NCBI GenBank assembly: GCA_023256475.1
Contig: JAGDXP010000012.1
Span: forward strand, 1 to 64,000
Source: Thermoplasmata archaeon
GTDB taxonomy: Archaea; Thermoplasmatota; Thermoplasmata; Thermoplasmatales; GCA-001856825
Length of the DNA stretch: 64,000 nt
Direction of reading: 5' to 3'
Both the position numbers and the translations under genes were made by a program. Below are positions 9,532 to 18,803 of this stretch, piece by piece (positions within the stretch are counted from its first letter, which is position 1; each line of letters begins with the position of its first letter). Below the pieces are notes generated by a model. It searched no databases, was not told the origin of the DNA, and saw only the letters and a program-made list of their open reading frames with translations.

Positions 9532-9545
9532 TGCAACATGTTGCA
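9532..9545. promoter_or_regulatory. Perfect 14-bp palindrome TGCAACATGTTGCA upstream of the MFS gene
   Basis: Exact palindrome 35 nt before the ATG at 9580; a further inverted repeat ggtctgg/ccagacc lies at 9492-9526. Confidence 0.5.
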
Positions 9546-9579
9546 TAAATTGTGAAATATTACCCCGACATATTATGAT

Positions 9580-10764
9580 ATGAGACCTAGGGTAGTTTTG
9601 TTGACATCATTTGGTTTTATTTTGGCAACTTTACTTTTCGTTTCTCTATCGTTGTTTACATTAATAGCACCCGTTCTTTATTCTCACTTACACATTACCC
9701 TAAATTTGAACGAATTCACTTACATAATCACCATTGCTTACTTTACAGGAATGCCACTGGGAAAAATAATTGGAAGGGTGTTCGGTATGCATCGTTATCC
9801 TGCATTATCAACATTCTTAATGGTTGCTATAATCTCAATTTCCATTCCCCTAACATACATTTCATCCAATTTCTATGAATTGATATTCTTGAGGATCATC
9901 CAGGGTATGTCAACTTTCCTCATGGAAATCTTTTCCATTGAATATTCGAAGTTACTGAAATTGCCAGAAAGAATAGTTCCATCGACTATATCTATAGGGG
10001 GTATTCCTACAGGAGTGGCGCTCGGTGCTTTCTTTGTTAATTATTTATCTATGTCTAACCTAATTCTTCTTGTGATCCTGATACTGTTAATTGGAGGGCT
10101 CTTCTCCGTGATTCTCAATTCCATCGGAGGACCGAATTATGAAATTATTAAGGGTCAGCAAATAAGAACTACCAATTACGGAAATCCTGCCACTTGGTTG
10201 ATGGGTATAATCTGGATGTCAATCGCAGGATTTAATCTTAGCCTTGCTGTTATTTTGCCATTGTATTTAATTAAAACAGATCCAACGTTGATAAACAATG
10301 CAATGAACGTGTTCGGCATTACTGGTGCACTTTTCACATTTCTAGGAGGAATCCTATCTTATTCAATATATAAATTTGGAAAGAAAGATTATGCGCTCTT
10401 TTTGGTTCCAGTTTTATCATATTCGGTTACTGCCTTTGGTTTTCTTATCATCATGGTAATGGGTGTGAAGCTTCTTATTTTCGCCTTGATATTAATTATG
10501 ATGGAAGCAATGAACATAGGTATAATTTATTCCATCCCAAGGGAAATCTTTGGTGATAAGAACTACGCCAATGCAACTTGGGAATTCTCATTAATCGGTA
10601 GCAGTGGGCATATAATAGCACCCCTTTTGCTGATCCCATTAGCATTTTCCTTCGGATTCAATTACGTTTTTCTGATTTATGCAATTTTCCCCTTGATAGC
10701 AGCAATATCATTTTTAAGAATTAAATCATATATGCGTGTGAGGAATAACAATGGGAAGCATTAG
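9580..10764 (+). CDS. MFS transporter
   Basis: About 12 hydrophobic segments; GKIIGRVFGMHRYP-type MFS loop. Confidence 0.75.
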   Translation: MRPRVVLLTSFGFILATLLFVSLSLFTLIAPVLYSHLHITLNLNEFTYIITIAYFTGMPLGKIIGRVFGMHRYPALSTFLMVAIISISIPLTYISSNFYELIFLRIIQGMSTFLMEIFSIEYSKLLKLPERIVPSTISIGGIPTGVALGAFFVNYLSMSNLILLVILILLIGGLFSVILNSIGGPNYEIIKGQQIRTTNYGNPATWLMGIIWMSIAGFNLSLAVILPLYLIKTDPTLINNAMNVFGITGALFTFLGGILSYSIYKFGKKDYALFLVPVLSYSVTAFGFLIIMVMGVKLLIFALILIMMEAMNIGIIYSIPREIFGDKNYANATWEFSLIGSSGHIIAPLLLIPLAFSFGFNYVFLIYAIFPLIAAISFLRIKSYMRVRNNNGKH

Positions 10765-12160
10765 GGATACAATTCATGAATTGAATGATGATCTATTGCG
10801 TGTAAAGGATAAATTCTCATGTGATTTGGAAATATCCGCGTTCACCAATATAGTCCAAAAGAAAAAGGGGCCAGCCCTGCTCTTTGAAAACCCTGAAGGA
10901 TATAAAAATCCTGTTTTAATTAATATTTTCGGAACAGAAAAAAGGCTAAATAGGGTTCTGGGAAAGGACCTGGAAACCATAAGAGGTGAAATAAGCGAAC
11001 TCCTAGAGATCACCTCAAAGAAGCCCGGTTTATTAGATGGCATAAAATTATACTCAAAGCTGAAATCATTTGGTACGGAAACCGTAAGTTCCGGTCCAGT
11101 CAAAGATTCAAAACTATCTGGCCTGGGAGAAATTCCAATATTGAAAACATGGCCTAAGGATGCAGGAAAATACATAACAGCTCCGGTAGTAATTACCAAG
11201 GATCCTGAAACAGGTATATACAATGCAGGGACCTACAGGATGCAGGTATTCGATGATGAAACCACAGGAATGCACTGGCAGAGGCAAAAAACCGGATACA
11301 ATCATATGCTCAAAGCTAGAAAAATGGGTAGAAACCTTGATGTGGCAGTCGTTATTGGGGTTCATCCCTCCATTTTCTTTTCTTCCATTTCTCCCTTTCC
11401 AGAAGGAATAAATGAAATGGCCTTCGCCGGATATTTGATGGGAGAGCGTGTTAAGCTCGTAAAGGGTGAGACTGTAGACCTTTATTATCCAGCTGAGGCC
11501 GAGATCGTTTTAGAAGGTTACGTAGATCCTAATGAAGCTAGAATTGAGGGTCCATTCGGCGATCATACTGGCTACTATTCACCACCTGAAGAATATCCAG
11601 TATTTCACATAAGGAGAATACTGGCACGCAAAGATTTCATTTATCATGCGACAGTTGTAGGAAAGTTCTGGAATGAAGACGTGATCATAGGGCACGCAAT
11701 AGAAAAAATATTCTTACCGGCGATTAAACTGCTCATTCCCGATATAGTTGATATATTTTTGCCAGAGGAAGGAGTGTTGAATGATATCGCTGTTGTTTCA
11801 ATTGATAAAAAATATCCAGGGCAAGGAATAAAAGTTGGAATGGCAGTCTTATCGCAGGGTCAACTGATGTTCAGCAAATATGTGGTTGTGGTAGATAAGG
11901 ACATCAATGTGAGGGACAAAAGTGAGGTCTTATGGGCCATAGCGACCAGGACTGATCCATCCAGAGATGTTGTGATCATACCAAGGGCACCTGGAGATTC
12001 TCTTGATCACGCATCTTTCTTACCAAATTTATCGGGGAAGATGATAATTGATGCCACCATCAAAACCAGGGAAGAGGGTGTTTTGAGGGAATGGCCCGAG
12101 AAGATCGAAATGGACGAATATGCATTACTGAAGGGAAAGATAGAAAAATATGGATTCTAA
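10751..12160 (+). CDS. UbiD-family decarboxylase
   Basis: Family motifs RMQVFDDETTGMHWQRQKTGYNHMLKA, IEGPFGDHTGYYSPPEEYPVFHI, ATRTDPSRDVVIIPRAPGDSLDHAS. Confidence 0.9.
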   Translation: MGSIRDTIHELNDDLLRVKDKFSCDLEISAFTNIVQKKKGPALLFENPEGYKNPVLINIFGTEKRLNRVLGKDLETIRGEISELLEITSKKPGLLDGIKLYSKLKSFGTETVSSGPVKDSKLSGLGEIPILKTWPKDAGKYITAPVVITKDPETGIYNAGTYRMQVFDDETTGMHWQRQKTGYNHMLKARKMGRNLDVAVVIGVHPSIFFSSISPFPEGINEMAFAGYLMGERVKLVKGETVDLYYPAEAEIVLEGYVDPNEARIEGPFGDHTGYYSPPEEYPVFHIRRILARKDFIYHATVVGKFWNEDVIIGHAIEKIFLPAIKLLIPDIVDIFLPEEGVLNDIAVVSIDKKYPGQGIKVGMAVLSQGQLMFSKYVVVVDKDINVRDKSEVLWAIATRTDPSRDVVIIPRAPGDSLDHASFLPNLSGKMIIDATIKTREEGVLREWPEKIEMDEYALLKGKIEKYGF

Positions 12161-13016
12161 ATTGAAAACATTTCTTAAATTTATTCGAATTGAACATACA
12201 ATTTTCGATCTGCCATTTGTGTTCATTGGTGTTGAACTTGCTCTCATTAAAATGCACATTAGTTATTTTCCTATCCTAAAGGTAGTTTTAATTGTGGCTG
12301 CGGCAATTTTGGCAAGAATATCGGGCATGACATTGAATAGGCTGATGGACCTACCTCTGGACAGAGAAAATCCAAGGACTATGAACAGAGAGTTGGTCAC
12401 AGGAAAAATTAAGGTTTCAGAAGCTCGTGCTATTTTTATTATTTCTTCCATACTTTTTGTATTAGTAGCTTTTTCACTGAACACTCTTGCTGGTATGCTT
12501 TCTCCTGTTGTCCTGCTTTCGTTCTACTTATATCCACTGACTAAACGGTTGCCCGCAATATCACACTTCGTCTTGGGTTTATCCATCGGGATAATAGTGA
12601 TAGCAGGATATATTGGAATAAGCGCATCATTTCCAAATCAGTGGCAGCTCTATGGTTATTCAATATTTACTGCCCTTTGGATTGCTTCCTTTGATGTGAA
12701 GTATCAAGATCAGGACAGGGAATTTGACAAGACAAAGGGTATTAAATCCATTCCTGTATTGTTGAATGGTAAAATTATACTTCCCATATTAATGATCAAT
12801 TTGGCTTCATCGGCAATACTGCTCCTAAGCAGCTTGGGGTTAGTGGATTTTATACTTAATCTGGTCAGCGTAGCTATAATGCTTGTATCTATACCCATGA
12901 TGAATGGAAATGACATTGACACGATTTTTAAGAGATTCTATCTTCCTATACCTTTTATAATTTTGCTGGGATTGGGACTTCAACTTATTCCTTCAATTGC
13001 CCAATTAAAGATTTGA
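12150..13016 (+). CDS. UbiA-family prenyltransferase
   Basis: NRLMDLPLDRENPRTMNRELVTGKI (NxxxDxxxD) and DVKYQDQDREFDKTKGIKSIP motifs; start overlaps the ubiD stop. Confidence 0.9.
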   Translation: MDSKLKTFLKFIRIEHTIFDLPFVFIGVELALIKMHISYFPILKVVLIVAAAILARISGMTLNRLMDLPLDRENPRTMNRELVTGKIKVSEARAIFIISSILFVLVAFSLNTLAGMLSPVVLLSFYLYPLTKRLPAISHFVLGLSIGIIVIAGYIGISASFPNQWQLYGYSIFTALWIASFDVKYQDQDREFDKTKGIKSIPVLLNGKIILPILMINLASSAILLLSSLGLVDFILNLVSVAIMLVSIPMMNGNDIDTIFKRFYLPIPFIILLGLGLQLIPSIAQLKI

Positions 13017-13071
13017 ATTTTCAGGTAATAATTCTCCTAAAATTAATTAGGGCTTTTAAAATGTGGGTTCA

Positions 13072-14478
13072 ATGAACATTAAGCGGCTAATTCTGCTAGT
13101 GGTAATGTTAGGGAGCCTTATGAGTGCAATTGATTCAACCATAGTTATCTTATCTCTTCCAGTGATAAATTATGACTTAGGGACAACATTATACTACTCC
13201 ATCTGGATAATACTCACATATCTTTTGATATTGTCCATTTTTACAACGCAGCTGGGTTCACTGGGGCAGACGTTTGGAAGGGGGAGAATTTATAACCTGG
13301 GTTTTGCCATTTTTACAATCGGAAGCCTCCTGGCAGGTTTATCCCTTAATATAAGCTTTCTCATATATTCAAGAATAATTCAAGCTTTTGGAGCTGCAAT
13401 GATGCAAGCAAATGGAAATGCTATAATATCAGATTATTTCGACATTAGAGAGCGTGGAAGAGCATTTGGATACATTACCACTGGATGGAACGTGGGTGCC
13501 GCCATAGGTATACTGCTGGGTGGAATTATTACGACATTTTTCGGATGGAGGTTCATATTCTTCATAAACGTACCCATAGGGGCGTTTGCATTATTCCTGG
13601 GTTTTAAGTATCTAAAGGATAATGAGAGAACACAATCAAAAATTGATATTCCCGGGATGTTGATTCTAGGAACATCCCTTGGGATGCTTTCATATGCTGC
13701 CATAGATATATCAACCTACGGGCTCAATCTAAGGAATTCTTTGGAACTCCTGGTATCTATATTGCTCTGGATACCATTCTACTTGGTAGAGAAACGGGTC
13801 AAATCCCCACTGATAAATTTCAAGGTTTTCAGCGAAAAGCATCTCCTATTTTCGCTGTTGGCAAGCTTTACTCAGGCATTGGGATATCTGGCCGTAGTAT
13901 TTCTTCTAATAATGTACCTACAGGGAGTAAGAGGTTTTTCTCCACTTATGGCTTCAATCATACTTCTTCCTGGATACATCTTGTCAAGCATAATAGCACC
14001 CTACATGGGAAAAATGGCCGATTCCAAGGGACCTAGAAATGTTGCGACAACCGGGATCTTATTGATGGCTCTGGGAGTTATACTTTATGCGATGCTGGAC
14101 TCCACATCACCTATTATTTTGGTGTCTCTGATAACTTTAATTACCGGTCTAGGGGCTGCCATGTTTTGGCCATCCAACAACAAAGCTATAATGTCAAGCT
14201 CACCTAAGCAATACTACGGCGTAGTTTCAGGGGTAGTTAGAACCCTGGGCAGCATAGGTACTCTGCTAAGCTATGTGCTTGCCATAACTGTTTCTTCCTT
14301 GGCAATACCCAGATACCTTGCTTTTCAGGTATTTTTAGGAACAAGCAAAATAGAGGGCGGTCTAACTACAACTTTTCTTGAGGGGATCAAGATTGCCTTC
14401 GTGTTTTCGTTTGCATTGTTAATAACCGCTGGAGCTCTTTCATATTTGAGAGGAGACTCTAATTATGAATCAGCATAA
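13072..14478 (+). CDS. MFS transporter, DHA2 (14-TM) type
   Basis: SAIDSTIVILSLPVI, RIIQAFGAAMMQANGNAIISDYFDIRERGRAFG and FFINVPIGAFAL motifs. ORF listed from 13063; ATG at 13072 preferred. Confidence 0.85.
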   Translation: MNIKRLILLVVMLGSLMSAIDSTIVILSLPVINYDLGTTLYYSIWIILTYLLILSIFTTQLGSLGQTFGRGRIYNLGFAIFTIGSLLAGLSLNISFLIYSRIIQAFGAAMMQANGNAIISDYFDIRERGRAFGYITTGWNVGAAIGILLGGIITTFFGWRFIFFINVPIGAFALFLGFKYLKDNERTQSKIDIPGMLILGTSLGMLSYAAIDISTYGLNLRNSLELLVSILLWIPFYLVEKRVKSPLINFKVFSEKHLLFSLLASFTQALGYLAVVFLLIMYLQGVRGFSPLMASIILLPGYILSSIIAPYMGKMADSKGPRNVATTGILLMALGVILYAMLDSTSPIILVSLITLITGLGAAMFWPSNNKAIMSSSPKQYYGVVSGVVRTLGSIGTLLSYVLAITVSSLAIPRYLAFQVFLGTSKIEGGLTTTFLEGIKIAFVFSFALLITAGALSYLRGDSNYESA

Positions 14479-15709
14479 ATAAATCGGAAACATTATTGCC
14501 GGTTTTCCCTGTAATTATGGCATCACCCATACGTTTTAGGAGCGTGAAACTGTCGTTATTTTCAAGGTAAGTTTCTATTTCCTCCAATCCAAAAGAATTC
14601 AAATCCGAATTATCCACAATTGCGCCAGCCGCAATGGAATTTCCATCTATACCATCGGTTCCTATGGCCAGAAATGTGAAGTTTCCTTTTAATTCCTTCA
14701 TAACCCTAAGTGCCAATTCCTGGTTTCTGCCTCCCTCACCATTTCCCTTTACTTCGACAGTTGTCTCCCCACCTCCTATTATGGCGAACCTATCTCTTTT
14801 GCTCTCAATTGCAAATCTATAAATTTCTCCTATCCAATGAGCCAACCTGTGGTTTTCCATGTTTATTCCAGAACCTAAGTCCAGAACCTCGTAACCTCTT
14901 TCTCGCAATTTCAAAGATAAATAATCCAGAAAATTTCTATTCTTAAGTATTACAGAATTAACTAATCTCCCTTCATAAGAAAATTCCTGTACTTGATCAG
15001 GACATTCCACACTGCATATGGATATCTTTCTCTGAATGCTCCTAAGATCATGTTTCCAGGGAATTGATGGACCGGAGGAGATTATACGAGGATCATCTCC
15101 CGGTACATCGGATATAATTAGAGAAACCCAAAGATCACCTTTATAATAATTTAAAAGTTTTCCGCATTTAACATTCGAAAGGCAGCACCTGACATTATTT
15201 AATCCATAAATATCAGTGCCATTATCCATAAGGCATTTGATTATCCTATTGTACTCATCAATTTTAACTCTGGGATATTCCAGCATAGCGGATCCTCCAC
15301 CCGATACCAAGAAAAGTATGGGATTTGCTTCATTGCTAATGAAGTCAATTATTCTTTTAGTTGAGGTCAAGCTATTCTGTCCCGGATATGGGTGATCTCC
15401 CCTCAATATAAGCAAATCTGTTTTCATGTGTTCAATGTCCTGGAAATTTACCTCATCTTCATTGGTCAGCACGATACATCTTTTGATCCTTTCTCTGTAA
15501 AATTTCAGTGCACCTGTTGCCATTTTCACGGAAGCTTTTCCAATGGAAATAACTGAAAATTCTTTTATTTCTTTCATTGGATCATTCTCCTTTAAGTATT
15601 GAAATATATAATTTTCAGGGGAATACTCAATAAGGACGTTTTCAGTTATTTCCAATAGGAATTTCCTAGCATCAGTCCTGGCCAGTTCTTGAAAATTTTT
15701 AATTATCAC
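14459..15709 (-). CDS. Glycerate kinase (GckA/MOFRL family, probably glycerate 2-kinase)
   Basis: GKASVKMATGAL, LFLVSGGGSAMLEYP, ISDVPGDDPRIISSGPS, GGGETTVEVKGNGEGGRNQELAL, GTDGIDGNSIAAGAIVD motifs. Confidence 0.92.
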   Translation of the reverse strand: MIIKNFQELARTDARKFLLEITENVLIEYSPENYIFQYLKENDPMKEIKEFSVISIGKASVKMATGALKFYRERIKRCIVLTNEDEVNFQDIEHMKTDLLILRGDHPYPGQNSLTSTKRIIDFISNEANPILFLVSGGGSAMLEYPRVKIDEYNRIIKCLMDNGTDIYGLNNVRCCLSNVKCGKLLNYYKGDLWVSLIISDVPGDDPRIISSGPSIPWKHDLRSIQRKISICSVECPDQVQEFSYEGRLVNSVILKNRNFLDYLSLKLRERGYEVLDLGSGINMENHRLAHWIGEIYRFAIESKRDRFAIIGGGETTVEVKGNGEGGRNQELALRVMKELKGNFTFLAIGTDGIDGNSIAAGAIVDNSDLNSFGLEEIETYLENNDSFTLLKRMGDAIITGKTGNNVSDLFMLIHN

Positions 15710-15756
15710 TAACTTAGCATTGAAAGAGATTTAATAAATGTTCATATTGGGGAGGG

Positions 15757-16761
15757 ATGTCCATTATAACTGTCAAGGGCAAAGCACTGATAGGAAATAA
15801 GTTAAAAAGCGGAGTTTTTGCTGTTACTTCCAATGGCATTGAGGAAAGAGGTGACGCAGAGCCTCAATATTCTGGAACTATCATACCTGCTCCCGTGAAT
15901 TTTCACACGCATCTTGGAGATAGTTTCATTGGGGAAGAACCAGTGGGAACACTGCCAGAAATAGTAGGACCAAATGGTTTTAAAATGAGGCATTTAAATT
16001 CATCTGATGATAAGAAGATTTCAAGGGGGATGCTCAAGTCCATTGAATTCATGAACAAATTGGGAACATATGCCTTTATTGATTTCAGGGAACAGGGTGT
16101 AAGGGGGATTGAGCTAATCCCAGAATTTCATGGTATAAGAGGAATTTTTTTATCCAGGCCATCCAGCATTGAAGAGGCTAGGATTCTCGTACAGAGATCA
16201 TATGGTTTTGCCATGAGCTCCATATCAGACCACGAATATTCATTTCTGCTTAAATTGAGGGAAATTGCAAGGGATAACGGGAAACTATTTGCCATACATT
16301 TCAGCGAAAATGTCAGGGAGAACATAGACATGCTTTTGGAGCTATCTCCCGATTTCATAATTCATGGCATTGAAGCTACTGAGGATGAAGTAAAAAGGAT
16401 ATCGGAAAAGGGAATTTATTGGGTCATAACGCCACGATCAAATATTTTTTACGGTAAAAGGCCAGATTACTCAAAATTATCAAGGAACAATGCTCATTTA
16501 ATGTTGGGGACCGATAATGTTTTCGTGACAGAGCCAGACATATTTTCCGAGATGGACTTCCTTTATAGATATCAAAGGGGCATAGGTAGGATATCGCCTC
16601 ATCAGATCATTGAAATGTCCATAACACGTCCCAGGGAATTTTTCAAAAAGAAGGGTATTAATATTGACAGGGAAAGGTATATTCTCTTTTTGGAAGAACT
16701 CGACGAATTTCAGATTGTAACTAGAGCACACATGTACGATTACGTAGTTTTTGATGTATGA
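15757..16761 (+). CDS. Metal-dependent amidohydrolase (cytosine/adenosine/aminofutalosine deaminase-like)
   Basis: NFHTHLGDS (HxH), FAIHFSE, ITPRSNIFYG and LGTDNVFVTEPD motifs. Confidence 0.8.
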   Translation: MSIITVKGKALIGNKLKSGVFAVTSNGIEERGDAEPQYSGTIIPAPVNFHTHLGDSFIGEEPVGTLPEIVGPNGFKMRHLNSSDDKKISRGMLKSIEFMNKLGTYAFIDFREQGVRGIELIPEFHGIRGIFLSRPSSIEEARILVQRSYGFAMSSISDHEYSFLLKLREIARDNGKLFAIHFSENVRENIDMLLELSPDFIIHGIEATEDEVKRISEKGIYWVITPRSNIFYGKRPDYSKLSRNNAHLMLGTDNVFVTEPDIFSEMDFLYRYQRGIGRISPHQIIEMSITRPREFFKKKGINIDRERYILFLEELDEFQIVTRAHMYDYVVFDV

Positions 16762-16797
16762 ATTAATAACATTTTTTAATTCATACTTATTATTGAC

Positions 16798-18048
16798 ATG
16801 GGTGCTGCGTTGCCGGATGAAATTATAGAAGAGATTAAATCAAAAATATTGAAAGCTACTAATAACGATCAAAATGCAATTGTGGAATTTGATAAGAGAT
16901 TGCTGGAATCTTCCGAACCTCCCATTATAGTAGCATTGAACGTCGTGGAGGATTTCCAGGGGGACATTTCAGTTTTATTCGAGGGGGAAAAGATTAGCTC
17001 CATAACCAAGGAATTTGAGGGGAACGTGGTTGGGAAAATAACAAACATCAGCTACAAAGAATTTGAAAGGAATGGAAAGAAGCATAAGATGCTCACAGGG
17101 ATTATGAGAGACAAATCTGGATCCATACCCATAACTATTTTTGATCCACCTAAGATAGGTGAGGGGGACATAATTTTAATCAAGAATGTAGTTGGTGATG
17201 AATTCAATGGAAAAATAAGGTTGAAGACGAGAAATAACTCTGAGATCACACCACTTAAGAGAGGCGTCGAGGGACAGTTAGAGCTGGTTACGATTTCTAA
17301 AATAAATCCAGATATGAAATTCCTAAGCGTTGAGGGTGAATTACGAATAATTGAAAAGGATAGACCGGTAAAGGGGGAGCAATCAAGGTTGACGGTGGGA
17401 ATACTTACAGACTCCACAGGAACAATTCAAGTAAGGGCCTGGGACATAGACTTAGAGGAAGGTTTAGTGAGGATTTACGGGGCATACCCGAGAGTTTACA
17501 ACAACAAGTTATACCTAAACGTTAACAAAAACTCCAAGATTGAAGTTTTAAGGAAAGCAGGGAAACCTGAGAATTTGTATCAGCTTGCCGAGGTTGGCAA
17601 TGGCGAAGTTGAGGTTAGTGGGAGAATACTCGGATTCATTACGAAAAATCCCTTCGTGGATGTTTGCTCAGAATGCGGAAGAGTTGTAAGGGATGGAAAA
17701 TGCAGTATTCATCCAGAGGCAAAACCAACGAGGATCATAAGAGTTACTGCAATAATAGATGATGGTTCATCATCTCAATACGCAACTATCTATCAATCCA
17801 TTTTAATAGGGCTCATAGGGGAAGAGGTAGTGAAATCATCGTTGGCCAGCCTTGACATATCCTTGGTGAGGGATAGGGTAAATGAGCTGGCTTTAAATGA
17901 ATTCAAGTTGAAAGTTACCGCTTTCAGATCTTCACGTTCGCAATCAGGTGAAGAATCCCGAACTAACATGGAGATAGTTGAACTGGAGAAATTCACAGAG
18001 GAAGATTTCAAGAGTTCCATAGAAAAGCTGAGAGGTGAATTTGCATGA
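16798..18048 (+). CDS. Archaeal replication protein A / OB-fold ssDNA-binding protein
   Basis: Repeated OB-fold segments (GKITNISYKEFERNGKKHKMLTGIMRDKSGSIPITIFD...) and a Zn-binding CSECGRVVRDGKCSIH. Confidence 0.85.
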   Translation: MGAALPDEIIEEIKSKILKATNNDQNAIVEFDKRLLESSEPPIIVALNVVEDFQGDISVLFEGEKISSITKEFEGNVVGKITNISYKEFERNGKKHKMLTGIMRDKSGSIPITIFDPPKIGEGDIILIKNVVGDEFNGKIRLKTRNNSEITPLKRGVEGQLELVTISKINPDMKFLSVEGELRIIEKDRPVKGEQSRLTVGILTDSTGTIQVRAWDIDLEEGLVRIYGAYPRVYNNKLYLNVNKNSKIEVLRKAGKPENLYQLAEVGNGEVEVSGRILGFITKNPFVDVCSECGRVVRDGKCSIHPEAKPTRIIRVTAIIDDGSSSQYATIYQSILIGLIGEEVVKSSLASLDISLVRDRVNELALNEFKLKVTAFRSSRSQSGEESRTNMEIVELEKFTEEDFKSSIEKLRGEFA

Positions 18049-18803
18049 GACCTGCTTATCTAATTACGGGCGTGGAATTGCGAGATTCCAATCCAGTTAA
18101 TTTCAACGGCGAGAATCTTAACATCTCAGGGCTCGGATTGCTGTTCAAGAAGTTCTTAATGGTGGGCCAGGTACAAAACAGGATGGAGGAAAATGATAGG
18201 AAAATAATAAAAATAATCGATCAGAACAACGAATTTTACTTTATAATAGGGCAGTATTTTACAGGTAATCCTGAAAAGATATGGGACCTGCAGATCAATT
18301 CATATGTACTGATATCTGCAACCTTAACATTCAGGGAAAAGAACTCAAGCCAGGAGAGGAATATTTACGCGGAAAACTTCAGGGAAATTAGCGATCTTGA
18401 GCTTCAGTTCTACCGCCTCCTAGGTATGAAATTTCTCCAGGATAGGCTAAATGTGGTTAAGAAGGTCATAAGTTCCGGTGCTAAGGAATTGAATGAAATT
18501 TCAGCTCTAACTAAGTCAAATTACCTCGCAGAAGGAATTTATTATAGGATTAACCAAAATCTCGGATTCGATGTATCTAGGTATGAGGCACTGCTTGACA
18601 GCTTAAAATTGTCTAGCGAGCGATCCACCAAGGACAAAATTTTGGATCTGATAAAATCGAGAGGAGAAATGTCCATGGATGAAATAATTGCATCCTTAGG
18701 AAATTCCATGACCAGCAAGGAAATAGAAGAATCGGTTTATGATTTATTGAATTCAGGAGAGATTTATGAGTCAAAAGAACATAAATACAAATATGTTATC
18801 TAA
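18045..18803 (+). CDS. RPA-associated OB-fold plus winged-helix protein
   Basis: Overlaps the RPA stop; RPA-associated-protein pattern (MRPAYLITGVELRDS...) with a C-terminal helical domain (KDKILDLIKSRGEMSMDEIIASL). Confidence 0.75.
   Translation: MRPAYLITGVELRDSNPVNFNGENLNISGLGLLFKKFLMVGQVQNRMEENDRKIIKIIDQNNEFYFIIGQYFTGNPEKIWDLQINSYVLISATLTFREKNSSQERNIYAENFREISDLELQFYRLLGMKFLQDRLNVVKKVISSGAKELNEISALTKSNYLAEGIYYRINQNLGFDVSRYEALLDSLKLSSERSTKDKILDLIKSRGEMSMDEIIASLGNSMTSKEIEESVYDLLNSGEIYESKEHKYKYVI

Noticed and set aside
10774-11223. 149-aa minus-strand ORF
   Set aside because: Antisense to ubiD, no recognisable domain.
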